A program made the position numbers and the translations under genes. Source: Bacteroidota bacterium (GTDB lineage Bacteria; Bacteroidota; Ignavibacteria; T3Sed10-11). Taken from it: 15,766 nt of DNA. How positions within the stretch are numbered: position 1 is the first letter of the stretch; every line of letters starts with the position of its first letter. The notes under the pieces are model-generated. The model was not told where the DNA came from. It did no database searches and saw only the letters and a list, made by a program, of their open reading frames with translations. The stretch lies in contig SKXH01000236.1 in the NCBI GenBank assembly GCA_007128495.1, forward strand, positions 1 to 15,766, written 5' to 3'. Positions 1 to 6,594 of the stretch are shown piece after piece.

Positions 1-279
1 CCCGCTGTCGCCGCGCTCAAGTTCCTGCATCACCAATCCATAGGCGACATTATTCATCCCCGCACATCCATACTCTTCGGGTAATGTAGCGCCGAATAAT
101 CCGAGTTCACCAATCTTAGGTATCAGCTCTTTCGGAAACGTACACTCCCTGTTATGCTTTTCTATGATCGGAATGACAGAATCTTCGACGAAATCACGTA
201 TAGTATTACGGACGAGAATTTCATCATCCTCCAGCACGTCATCCAAATTAAAATAATCTACACCCTGGAATTTAGCCAT
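1..279 (-). CDS. Glutaryl-CoA dehydrogenase-type acyl-CoA dehydrogenase, N-terminal part
   Basis: The 93 N-terminal residues are visible; the gene runs off the left edge. It is a flavoprotein family that oxidises acyl-CoA thioesters; the glutaryl-CoA branch also decarboxylates to crotonyl-CoA in lysine and aromatic-compound degradation. The visible part is the helical N-terminal domain. The stretch EEYGCAG (about residues 69-75) followed by AYGL and ELERGDSG at the edge is characteristic of the glutaryl-CoA dehydrogenase branch rather than short-chain dehydrogenases. The ATG is supported by a GAGGAT Shine-Dalgarno at 285-290 with a 5-nt spacer. The catalytic Glu and FAD-binding C-terminal domain lie outside, so substrate specificity is a family-level guess. 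Confidence 0.85.
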   Translation of the reverse strand, partial: MAKFQGVDYFNLDDVLEDDEILVRNTIRDFVEDSVIPIIEKHNRECTFPKELIPKIGELGLFGATLPEEYGCAGMNNVAYGLVMQELERGDSG

Positions 280-349
280 TTCGTATCCTCTGTATTTTCA
301 ACTATATAACAAGTTGGGTTACTGATGTGGGAACAGATATAAAATATTA

Positions 350-378
350 AAAATAGGTAAAATAGCCCGAAAAGTCAA
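350..378 (-). promoter_or_regulatory. Predicted sigma70-like promoter for the acyl-CoA dehydrogenase
   Basis: On the minus strand there is a -35 TTGACT (373-378), a 17-nt spacer and a -10 TATTTT (350-355). The implied transcript starts near 343, giving a leader of about 64 nt before the ATG at 279. Prediction from motif match only. Confidence 0.5.
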
Positions 379-425
379 TTTAAGTAATTCTTCCCGTAAA
401 CTCTCACTTTTAAGGTACTAATCGA

Positions 426-454
426 TTGACTTCAACAAATAATACAGATATATT
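426..454 (+). promoter_or_regulatory. Predicted sigma70-like promoter
   Basis: A -35 TTGACT (426-431), an exact 17-nt spacer and a -10 TATATT (449-454) form one of the best promoter matches in the window. The predicted start near 461 is only a few bases before the ATG at 467, so the transcript would be nearly leaderless or non-coding. Confidence 0.45.
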
Positions 455-466
455 CATATGTGAAAA

Positions 467-805
467 ATGAAGACATCTCTCAAATATACTACCACTCGCT
501 TCTTTCGCATCGGAGCGGCCGTCACAACCATTTTTATTATTATTGGATTTTGGGGATCGAACAACCTATCAATATCCGGTTATGACTCTTACTTTCTTTG
601 TTTTCCGTCAATAAACGGTTTTTACTATTTTACTCTTTCGCAATACTCTCCGGAACATGACCAATTTTTTTCACTTGCGATCCGTAAGAGTTTGTTACTC
701 CACTCACACAACAGTTCATCTTTACAACTATATGCACTGTTCAACAATCCCGGGTTCATTCAGCACACTCCTATATATATTCTACATCGTGCCCTATTAA
801 ATTGA
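467..805 (+). CDS. Doubtful ORF: possible small membrane protein
   Basis: A 112-codon frame with no family I recognise. Residues about 15-29 are hydrophobic and could span the membrane; the rest is rich in Ser, Phe, Tyr and Leu. There is no Shine-Dalgarno in front of the ATG. After about codon 30 the codons become T-rich and the amino-acid composition looks like translated non-coding DNA. A good promoter lies immediately upstream, so the region may be transcribed, but the product may be an untranslated RNA or a decayed gene. The 280-878 stretch otherwise holds only predicted promoters. Confidence 0.25.
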   Translation: MKTSLKYTTTRFFRIGAAVTTIFIIIGFWGSNNLSISGYDSYFLCFPSINGFYYFTLSQYSPEHDQFFSLAIRKSLLLHSHNSSSLQLYALFNNPGFIQHTPIYILHRALLN

Positions 806-817
806 AACGCTTTCAGC

Positions 818-846
818 TTGTGACCCGACCATTAAACTCTTTTTAT
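818..846 (+). promoter_or_regulatory. Possible promoter for the zinc-ribbon membrane protein
   Basis: TTGTGA (818-823), a 17-nt spacer and TTTTAT (841-846) lie about 33 nt before the ATG at 879. The -10 match is only moderate. Confidence 0.3.
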
Positions 847-878
847 TAGCCATAGATTCTGTACACATGGAGCTTGGT

Positions 879-1082
879 ATGAAATGTAAATTTTGCGGTA
901 CACTCAATAATGAAGGAATAACTCATTGCAGTGAATGCAATACAATGCTGCGCACAAAAGGACAAAATACATCTACGAACGGAACCCGGACTTTACTTCA
1001 GGTAGTTTTGTTTATGTTTGGAATTGTCGGTACGGTAGTACTACTCTGGATAATTTTGCACAATATATTTCACGCTGTATAG
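879..1082 (+). CDS. Small zinc-ribbon membrane protein
   Basis: A 67-residue protein beginning MKCKFCG. Two CxxC pairs (C3/C6 and C17/C20) make a zinc ribbon of the type that often tips small bacterial membrane proteins. A short polar linker and one hydrophobic segment (about residues 39-60) follow, predicting an N-terminal cytoplasmic zinc knuckle anchored by a single C-terminal helix. An in-frame ATG exists at 867, but GGAG at 869-872 sits 6 nt before the ATG at 879, and starting at 879 puts the first Cys of the ribbon at residue 3, as in many relatives. The gene converges on the NtrC-family regulator with a 12-nt gap. Function unknown. Confidence 0.65.
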   Translation: MKCKFCGTLNNEGITHCSECNTMLRTKGQNTSTNGTRTLLQVVLFMFGIVGTVVLLWIILHNIFHAV

Positions 1083-1094
1083 ACCGGATAAATA

Positions 1095-2504
1095 TTATTG
1101 AGAAGGTGTTTCGATACCGTATCGTTTGATCTTAAGATAGAGTGTCTTTGGAGTGATACCGAGGTCATGTGCTGTCTTCACCCGGCTCCAGTCATTTTGC
1201 TGAAGCACCTTTTGGATGTGTATCTTTTCGAGTTCCTCAAGCGATAAGATATCGCCGTCTTCATACGGGGTTTGTATTTTTTGCTCCTGAATTCCATTGG
1301 CCTTTTCACGTTTTGGCTTTTTAGTTTCAGAAAGGTTGGTGTTTAATGTTAGGTCTTCCGGCTCGATGACTTCACTCGACGACAGTATTATCGCACCCTC
1401 CACGACGTGCTCCAGCTCCCGGACATTACCCGGCCAGTCGTGAGTTAATAAAATATCCATCGCCTCCGCGCTTATTTTCTTTTGCGGTTTCGTCCGGTTA
1501 TGTTTATTTAAAAAATGATCCACGAGCAGCGGTATGTCTTCTTTGCGATCTTTTAACGGGGGGATATATAAAGTAATAACATTCAGTCGATACAGCAGGT
1601 CTTCCCGGAAACGCCCTTCTTTCGCTTCGACCTGCAAGTCCTTGTTTGTTGCAGAAATTATCCGGACATTCACCTTCAGTGTATTGGTTCCTCCCACCTT
1701 GCGAAATTCTCCGGTTTCCAGAAAGCGAAGGAGTTTCGGCTGAATTGTTTGACTAATATCACCGACCTCGTCCAGAAAGAGTGTTCCACCCTGTGCGATT
1801 TCAACCAGACCTTGTTTTGAAGTATACGCATTTGTAAACGCGCCGCGTTCGTGACCGAACAATTCACTTTCGAGTAAAGAATCGGGGATAGATGCACAGT
1901 TCATTGCAACGAACGGCCGGTCGGCACGCGGGCTGGCGCGGTGAATGAGATCCGCTACAAGCTCCTTACCTGTTCCGCTTGCTCCCTGAATCAGCACGAT
2001 CGAATCGGTATCGGCAACCTTGCGGGAACGTTCGATTAAATCGACGATTGCCTTACTGTTCCCGACGATTGATGAATCTTTTTGTTTACCGTACAAACGG
2101 TTTTTCATCAATTCATTATCGATGAACAAACGCCGCCGTTCGATAGCCCGCTCTATGGTGGCAATCAGTTCGTCATAATCATACGGTTTAGCAATGAAAT
2201 CGTACGCACCGAGTTTGATGGATTCGATGGCGGTTTTCACGCTGGCATAGTTGGTCAACATGATAACCTGGGTTTGAGGTGATTGTTCCTGTAAAAATTT
2301 GAGTACCTCCATACCTCCGACCCGCGGCATTTTCACATCAAGCAGCACAACGTCGTAGATATGTGACTGTAATTTATTGATTGCCTCGGCGCCGTCGAGG
2401 GCAATATCGACCTCAAATCTATCGGTCGAAGAAAGTTCGGCTTGTAATAAATGAACGAGCGCTCGTTCATCGTCAACGATTAGAATATTATATTGTTGTG
2501 CCAT
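1095..2504 (-). CDS. NtrC-family sigma54-dependent response regulator
   Basis: A 469-residue transcription activator with the full three-domain layout. The receiver (about 5-120) has acidic residues D11/D12, phospho-acceptor D56, T84 and K106. The AAA+ domain (about 145-370) has Walker A around 174-181 (GASGTGKE), Walker B around 241-246 (TLFLDE), a FREDLLYRLNV arginine-finger region (298-309) and DWPGNVREL (356-364). A Fis-type helix-turn-helix lies at about 421-464. Such proteins bind enhancers and use ATP to open promoters held by sigma54 RNA polymerase when phosphorylated. The sigma54-contacting loop reads GAFTNA (221-226) instead of the usual GAFTGA. No clear Shine-Dalgarno precedes the ATG. 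It lies 55 nt downstream of the single-domain regulator and is probably co-transcribed. No cognate full-length kinase is in the window, so the regulon is unknown. Confidence 0.93.
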   Translation of the reverse strand: MAQQYNILIVDDERALVHLLQAELSSTDRFEVDIALDGAEAINKLQSHIYDVVLLDVKMPRVGGMEVLKFLQEQSPQTQVIMLTNYASVKTAIESIKLGAYDFIAKPYDYDELIATIERAIERRRLFIDNELMKNRLYGKQKDSSIVGNSKAIVDLIERSRKVADTDSIVLIQGASGTGKELVADLIHRASPRADRPFVAMNCASIPDSLLESELFGHERGAFTNAYTSKQGLVEIAQGGTLFLDEVGDISQTIQPKLLRFLETGEFRKVGGTNTLKVNVRIISATNKDLQVEAKEGRFREDLLYRLNVITLYIPPLKDRKEDIPLLVDHFLNKHNRTKPQKKISAEAMDILLTHDWPGNVRELEHVVEGAIILSSSEVIEPEDLTLNTNLSETKKPKREKANGIQEQKIQTPYEDGDILSLEELEKIHIQKVLQQNDWSRVKTAHDLGITPKTLYLKIKRYGIETPSQ

Positions 2505-2559
2505 TATACAACAACAAAGATAGGAAAATACTTAATTGGCTTAGACGATAACCGGGTGA

Positions 2560-2928
2560 TTACTCACCCAGTACTCTTTCAATGGTGGTCAACAAATCAA
2601 CAAGGTCATACGGTTTACTGACAAAATCTTCGGCTCCCAGACGCTTTGATTCAATTGCATTCTTCAGATCAGCAAAACCGGTGAGCATAATTACTTTAAT
2701 ATCCGGTTTCCCTCCCTTAACATACTTAAGCACTTCAAACCCGTCAACATTGGGCATTTTAATATCAAGTAAAATCAGGTCGTAGTCATTATCTTTTACC
2801 AACTCGATCGCTTCACTTCCGTCTGCGGCAGTACTCACCTCATACCCTTCGCTTGACAATTCTGTACTGAGAACAGTTCGCAGTGCCTCTTCATCATCTA
2901 CGACAAGGATGCGATTCTTATCCGGCAT
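2560..2928 (-). CDS. Single-domain CheY-like response regulator
   Basis: A 122-residue receiver with no output domain. It has the complete active site: D11/D12, phospho-acceptor D55 within LLDIKMP, T83 and K105 within SKPYD. Stand-alone receivers act in chemotaxis, in phosphorelays (Spo0F style) or through protein partners. An AGGAGG Shine-Dalgarno 6 nt before the ATG predicts strong translation, in contrast to the next gene. It is the first gene of the minus-strand unit leading into the NtrC-family activator and is divergent from a REC-DHp protein. A relay among the three is plausible but inferred only from adjacency. Confidence 0.9.
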   Translation of the reverse strand: MPDKNRILVVDDEEALRTVLSTELSSEGYEVSTAADGSEAIELVKDNDYDLILLDIKMPNVDGFEVLKYVKGGKPDIKVIMLTGFADLKNAIESKRLGAEDFVSKPYDLVDLLTTIERVLGE

Positions 2929-2978
2929 TGGTGGCCTCCTGTTTCGAAATTATAATTAGATATTTTCAAAGTTATAGA

Positions 2979-3007
2979 ATAATAGGCAATAAATCATTGA
3001 AAATCAA
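2979..3007 (-). promoter_or_regulatory. Predicted promoter for the response-regulator pair
   Basis: On the minus strand there is a -35 TTGATT (3002-3007), a 17-nt spacer and a -10 TATTAT (2979-2984), about 50 nt upstream of the ATG at 2928. It lies in the same intergenic region as a divergent promoter. Confidence 0.5.
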
Positions 3008-3034
3008 TATGTTGGTGACAGAAAACATACAATA

Positions 3035-3063
3035 TTGCGATTATTTAATTTAAACCGTACATT
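3035..3063 (+). promoter_or_regulatory. Predicted promoter for the REC-DHp gene
   Basis: TTGCGA (3035-3040), a 17-nt spacer and TACATT (3058-3063) give a predicted start near 3070, about 37 nt before the TTG start codon. The -35 is 27 bp from the -35 of the opposing promoter, so a single bound regulator could affect both. Confidence 0.45.
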
Positions 3064-3106
3064 GTGGGATTAAAGCTATTCGATTTCGAACTATTTGGAG
3101 CAAGCA

Positions 3107-3781
3107 TTGTCTGCCGAGAATCCCCCCATTATTAAAGTATTGATAGTCGACAGCTCGGAGGACTACGTCCACGAAGCCCGGCGCTTTTTAGAAAAACATT
3201 CCCCGGAAAAATTCAAGACCGTGTGGTATAAAGTCGGCGAAGAGGCAATCGACTTTCTCAAAGAGAATACCGACGATGTTGACATCATATTGATCGATTA
3301 TTTTCTCCCCATCGCAGACGGACTCGAAATTACCCGGATGATACGTGATATTTCGACCAAAATCCCCGTTGTATTTCTGACGTCAAGTAAAGAGTTGAAG
3401 GTTGCCGTCGAAGCCATGAAAGTCGGAGCAGACGATTATCTTGTCAAAGAAGATACCGGAATGGATATCCTCTCACGGACGATCGTCAATACACTCCAGC
3501 GAGCACAACTGCGGGTTCAGATGGAGAAAATAAACAAGCGCCAGCTCATGGCCGAGAAACAAACCGATGCAATTAAAGCCCTCATCGTAACCATATGTCA
3601 CGAGTTCAACAATCCGCTTGCGGCTATTAAAATCTCTATCGATGTATTACAGCGCCATACATTATCGGATCAGGAAAAAGAACAGATTAAGAAGCTGGAG
3701 CAGCACGTTGAAACTATAGAGAAAAAAATTAATGAGCTCAGAGATATTAATTTTGAGAAATTGGATTATTCGACTCTGTGA
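3107..3781 (+). CDS. Receiver-DHp protein lacking a kinase catalytic domain
   Basis: A 224-residue protein. Residues about 7-130 are a receiver domain with D15, phospho-acceptor D64 in LIDYFLP, T92 and K114. The second acidic-pocket residue is Ser (VDSSED instead of VDDxxD). After a helical linker, residues about 155-215 form a histidine-kinase dimerisation/phosphotransfer hairpin with H-box ICHEFNNPLAAI, phospho-acceptor H165. The protein then stops: there is no HATPase (N/G1/G2) domain, and the next gene is convergent, so none was split off. It cannot autophosphorylate in the usual way and may serve as a phosphotransfer relay or phosphatase. The start is TTG at 3107 because GGAG at 3097-3100 is 6 nt upstream; TTG at 3095 has no such signal. 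Confidence 0.8.
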   Translation: MSAENPPIIKVLIVDSSEDYVHEARRFLEKHSPEKFKTVWYKVGEEAIDFLKENTDDVDIILIDYFLPIADGLEITRMIRDISTKIPVVFLTSSKELKVAVEAMKVGADDYLVKEDTGMDILSRTIVNTLQRAQLRVQMEKINKRQLMAEKQTDAIKALIVTICHEFNNPLAAIKISIDVLQRHTLSDQEKEQIKKLEQHVETIEKKINELRDINFEKLDYSTL

Positions 3782-4900
3782 TCAGACACCCGTATCGAGC
3801 CGTGTCTGCACAACCTGCAATAAATGATTACGCCCGATAATGCCTTCGAGCTTGCCGTTACTCAACACCGGAATTTGATTTACATCTTCTGCATTCATAA
3901 TATCCAATACTTCGGTAATATCTGTATCAGGATATACCCAGTGTAATTCACTGATCGGAGTCATGATATCGCCGAGCGTGGTTTGGTGCCAGGCATCACG
4001 GGGGAGTTGTTTGATTTGATGCAGGGTAACGAGTCCCGCCAGTGAATCGCGATCAATGACTAAAAAAGCACGCCGTCCTGTACGAAACAGGTATTCATCA
4101 ATCAATGCCGAAACGGTCGTTTGAGCACTTACACGGGGACAATCTGTTTGCATAATATCCCGCGATTTTATTCCTCTGAGAGCGCTTTTGAATATTACAT
4201 ATTGAGCTACTTGCTGGGCAGCGGTTAATAAAAACCAGCCGATAAAAGCGATCCATAATCCGTTGATCCAATAACCACCGACGATTAAAAAGATACCCCC
4301 AAGTATGAATACATATGCAACGGCCTGCCCCACACCCGATGCAATTTTCGTTGCCTGTTCATAGCTTTCGACATAGAACCAGACAATTGCACGAAATACT
4401 CTTCCGCCATCGAGCGGAAATCCGGGTATCATATTAAACACAACGAGAATGAAATTAATCCGGGCGAGCCATTGGGTAATTGCAACAACCACCTCACTGA
4501 TCGGTTGAAATACAACTGATAATACCCAGAATAGACCGGCAAGTGCAATACTCACTACCGGTCCCATAATTGCGATGTAAAACTCGGTCATAGGCCGGTC
4601 GGGTTCACGGGTAATTTGTGCAACCCCGCCGAAAATAAACAACGTTATTGCACGGACTTTAATGCCTTTTTGTTTTGCCGCAAAACTATGGCCAAGTTCG
4701 TGCAACAACACGGAAAGGAAAAATAATAGACTTGTTATAATTCCAGCAATATAATGAACAGTGGTCAACCATTCGGGGTATACATACGCAAATTGTCCGC
4801 CGAGGGTGACCGTTATGAGGGCAAAAATTATAAACCATGAATAATTAACACCGACAGGAATACCGAGGATTCTGCCGAGCCGAACAGATTGTGTGAACAT
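3782..4900 (-). CDS. M50 site-2 protease with paired CBS domains
   Basis: A 372-residue polytopic membrane metalloprotease. The first transmembrane block carries the zinc motif HELGH (67-71); the second carries FNMIPGFPLDGG (155-166), supplying the third ligand. Further hydrophobic segments run to about residue 235. Two CBS repeats (about 247-300 and 310-370) form a soluble C-terminal nucleotide-sensing module. This is the SpoIVFB-like/group III arrangement of intramembrane proteases that cut membrane-bound substrates such as anti-sigma factors; the CBS pair usually couples activity to adenine nucleotides. It is the last gene of a six-gene minus-strand operon, 11 nt after the preceding small membrane gene, without a clear Shine-Dalgarno. 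Its stop codon directly abuts that of the convergent REC-DHp gene. The substrate is unknown. Confidence 0.92.
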   Translation of the reverse strand: MFTQSVRLGRILGIPVGVNYSWFIIFALITVTLGGQFAYVYPEWLTTVHYIAGIITSLLFFLSVLLHELGHSFAAKQKGIKVRAITLFIFGGVAQITREPDRPMTEFYIAIMGPVVSIALAGLFWVLSVVFQPISEVVVAITQWLARINFILVVFNMIPGFPLDGGRVFRAIVWFYVESYEQATKIASGVGQAVAYVFILGGIFLIVGGYWINGLWIAFIGWFLLTAAQQVAQYVIFKSALRGIKSRDIMQTDCPRVSAQTTVSALIDEYLFRTGRRAFLVIDRDSLAGLVTLHQIKQLPRDAWHQTTLGDIMTPISELHWVYPDTDITEVLDIMNAEDVNQIPVLSNGKLEGIIGRNHLLQVVQTRLDTGV

Positions 4901-4911
4901 GTTTTATAGTC

Positions 4912-5076
4912 TTAAATTCCGGAAGCTAAAAGTGCTCCTAATAATGCAAAATATACTACACTTACCCGTTTATTGCAAAGAAAAATACAAGCATAAACAT
5001 TCCGCCGGTTGAGATAGCTGCTGACGGTATAGCCGGTAAGTCCGCCTGCAAGCACTCCAAATAGGATGGTCAACAT
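4912..5076 (-). CDS. Small membrane protein, diverged DUF6132-like copy
   Basis: A 54-residue protein with two hydrophobic segments (about 2-20 and 38-53) around a short loop with two Cys. The pattern of N-terminal helix, GY, loop with Cys, then YxALLGALL resembles the gene just upstream (GY, loop GCNAANTCP, then YGALLGGLIG), so I read it as an ancient tandem paralogue; the similarity is weak. The ATG at 5076 follows the upstream stop after one base, indicating translational coupling. A longer frame from TTG 5112 would overlap the upstream gene by 35 nt and is less likely. Function unknown. Confidence 0.55.
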   Translation of the reverse strand: MLTILFGVLAGGLTGYTVSSYLNRRNVYACIFLCNKRVSVVYFALLGALLASGI

Positions 5077-5077
5077 T

Positions 5078-5284
5078 TTAAGAGTTACCCTTCTTTTTCT
5101 TCGATGGGACAAAATTAAAACCTATCAGACCGCCCAGCAAAGCACCGTATCCCATACTCGATAACGGATTGCTTGTGATCGGGCAGGTATTTGCGGCATT
5201 ACATCCTATAAAATAATAGTATGCATAACCGCCCAGTGCTCCAAGTAATGCCACACCAATTACTATCAATATTGTTTTCATCAT
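5078..5284 (-). CDS. DUF6132-like small membrane protein
   Basis: A 68-residue protein (67 if the next codon, also ATG, is used) with an N-terminal transmembrane helix (about 3-20), a conserved-looking loop GCNAANTCPITSNP (about 27-40), a second glycine-rich hydrophobic helix and a lysine-rich tail (KKKK). The GC...TCPITSNP loop with two Cys is the hallmark I associate with DUF6132, often found in FCB bacteria near rhodanese or thiol-redox genes. A role in sulfur or thiol handling is suggested by context only. The frame extends upstream to TTG 5293, but the adjacent ATGs are preferred. It lies 9 nt after the rhodanese gene in the same operon. Confidence 0.7.
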   Translation of the reverse strand: MMKTILIVIGVALLGALGGYAYYYFIGCNAANTCPITSNPLSSMGYGALLGGLIGFNFVPSKKKKGNS

Positions 5285-5293
5285 AATAATCAA

Positions 5294-5704
5294 TTACTTT
5301 TGTTGAGGATGACCAAATTGTTTATTCCATTCAACCATACCGCCTCGTACAAATACAACATTCTCAAAACCCGCTTCTTTTAATAGAGAAGCAGCCGCTC
5401 TGCTCCTGTTGTCGGTTCTGCATATAACTGCAATCTCGCGGTCACGATATTTTTCAAGTTCGTTAACTCGGTGCTGTAATTCCTGCACCGGAATAAGCAT
5501 CGATGGTTCAACGTGTCCCAACTCCCCGGTATATTCCCCGGGAGTACGCACATCGAGAACGATCAACTCATTGTCATTTTCAACTTTATTTTTAAGTTCT
5601 TGTACGGAATACACCATATGTTCCTCTCCCGTTTGTGAAAAAGTCAGTAAAAAAACAGCAGCAATTACGATCACTCCACCGAAGAGATATAAATATTGTT
5701 TCAT
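5294..5704 (-). CDS. Membrane-anchored rhodanese-domain protein
   Basis: A 136-residue protein with an N-terminal hydrophobic segment (about 4-22) that is a signal anchor or uncleaved signal peptide. One rhodanese domain (about 32-130) follows, including LDVRTPGEY (50-58) and active-site Cys95 in the loop CRTDNR (95-100). Rhodaneses carry sulfane sulfur on this Cys and pass it to thiophilic acceptors. The topology puts the domain outside the cytoplasmic membrane. The start is supported by GGAGG 4 nt upstream of the ATG. Its neighbours are a haem protein and small Cys-containing membrane proteins, so it may act in envelope sulfur or redox traffic. Catalytic competence is likely since Cys95 is kept; the acceptor is unknown. 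Confidence 0.9.
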   Translation of the reverse strand: MKQYLYLFGGVIVIAAVFLLTFSQTGEEHMVYSVQELKNKVENDNELIVLDVRTPGEYTGELGHVEPSMLIPVQELQHRVNELEKYRDREIAVICRTDNRSRAAASLLKEAGFENVVFVRGGMVEWNKQFGHPQQK

Positions 5705-5720
5705 TTGTCCTCCCTGTTAT

Positions 5721-6293
5721 TTATTCGTTTACCGGAAAGCTTACACGCACAGCGCCACGAAAATCGCCCGGCTTGTATCCGGTTGCTTGATCATCGGGAT
5801 ATCTTTCCTGCAATAATTTTCTCACATTCCCGGCAATCTGCTCCTCTTCACCATGACACCCAACACACTGTGCCTGGAGGTGGATCGATTGCATATACCA
5901 GAATTCTTTTTCACCGTTCACAGTTCTTTCTTCGGTATGAATGAACGGCGGTGACTCCCCTTTTTCTTGCATCCGGTTGAATTTTTCAAGGATAGCTGCT
6001 TCATATTCATCGGGAGCATTATTTACATTGCGTACCCGACCGCTCACGCGTTTTATCGAGACGCCGCGCTCTTCACCAACGCTCCCGGTCAACACCTGCG
6101 CGGTATCGGCACAAACCGAGATTGCTTGAACAGGACCGCCGTCACGAAGTTCTTTCATAAGAACATTCTGAAGCTGTCCCATAAATGACTGTGCCGCTGT
6201 TTGTGCACGCTCTTTTTCCTCACTCTTATCATCTATCGCAAAGAGTGAAATTACTCCCACGACAATTACGATTATTGATATTGAGTATTTCAT
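5721..6293 (-). CDS. DUF3365 (Tll0287-like) periplasmic c-type haem protein
   Basis: A 190-residue protein. Residues 4-20 are a hydrophobic signal segment; the rest matches the DUF3365/Tll0287-like layout. This includes a conserved Cys61 in SVCADTA, and a region with RNVNNAPDEYE (about 88-98). A single c-type haem motif CVGCH (C143, C146, H147) and a C-terminal GYKPGDFRGAVRVSFP segment follow. Such proteins are exported haem-binding domains of a PAS-like fold and are proposed redox or ligand sensors. The start is ATG 6293 because GAGGA lies 8 nt upstream and a signal peptide follows at once; a longer frame to 6359 would overlap the FmdB gene. It is 20 nt from FmdB and 16 nt from the rhodanese. 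It needs a cytochrome c maturation system, not in this window. Confidence 0.88.
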   Translation of the reverse strand: MKYSISIIVIVVGVISLFAIDDKSEEKERAQTAAQSFMGQLQNVLMKELRDGGPVQAISVCADTAQVLTGSVGEERGVSIKRVSGRVRNVNNAPDEYEAAILEKFNRMQEKGESPPFIHTEERTVNGEKEFWYMQSIHLQAQCVGCHGEEEQIAGNVRKLLQERYPDDQATGYKPGDFRGAVRVSFPVNE

Positions 6294-6313
6294 GGATTTG
6301 ATCCTCTTATATC

Positions 6314-6544
6314 TTAATTGAAGCAACCGCCGCCGATACCGCACGCACCGGACGGACAAGATGGAACAGCTGCCTCTGTATTTGATGACGATGAACGAGA
6401 TGCTGAATTAAAAACAGATAAAAGTTTCTTATAGTTTCTTGATTCACACTCGGGGCAGACAATACGCTCCGTATTCTCTTTTCCAAGATGTAAAATGTCA
6501 TAAAGATTACCGCAATCCTGACAGCGATACTCATAAACAGCCAT
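6314..6544 (-). CDS. FmdB-family zinc-ribbon protein
   Basis: A 76-residue protein starting MAVYEYRCQDCG, the typical FmdB opening. Two CxxC pairs (C8/C11 and C30/C33) form the zinc ribbon. The C-terminal tail is Ser-rich and then Cys/Gly-rich (C63, C68, C74), as often seen in this family. FmdB proteins are annotated as putative regulators because of an amidase/formamidase operon, but their biochemical role is not settled. GGAG 7 nt before the ATG supports the start. It is the first gene of the six-gene operon and has a predicted promoter 50-80 nt upstream. Confidence 0.9.
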   Translation of the reverse strand: MAVYEYRCQDCGNLYDILHLGKENTERIVCPECESRNYKKLLSVFNSASRSSSSNTEAAVPSCPSGACGIGGGCFN

Positions 6545-6594
6545 AGTAAATCTCCACTATTTAATTCATTAATATTACTATATAGTTATTTGGC

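Noticed and set aside
867..878. Upstream ATG for the zinc-ribbon membrane protein
   Set aside because: The GGAG that overlaps this ATG serves as ribosome-binding site for the ATG at 879, which gives the typical MKC opening.
6294..6359. Longer N-terminus for the DUF3365 protein
   Set aside because: It would overlap the FmdB gene and place an Arg-rich stretch before the signal peptide; ATG 6293 has a good Shine-Dalgarno.
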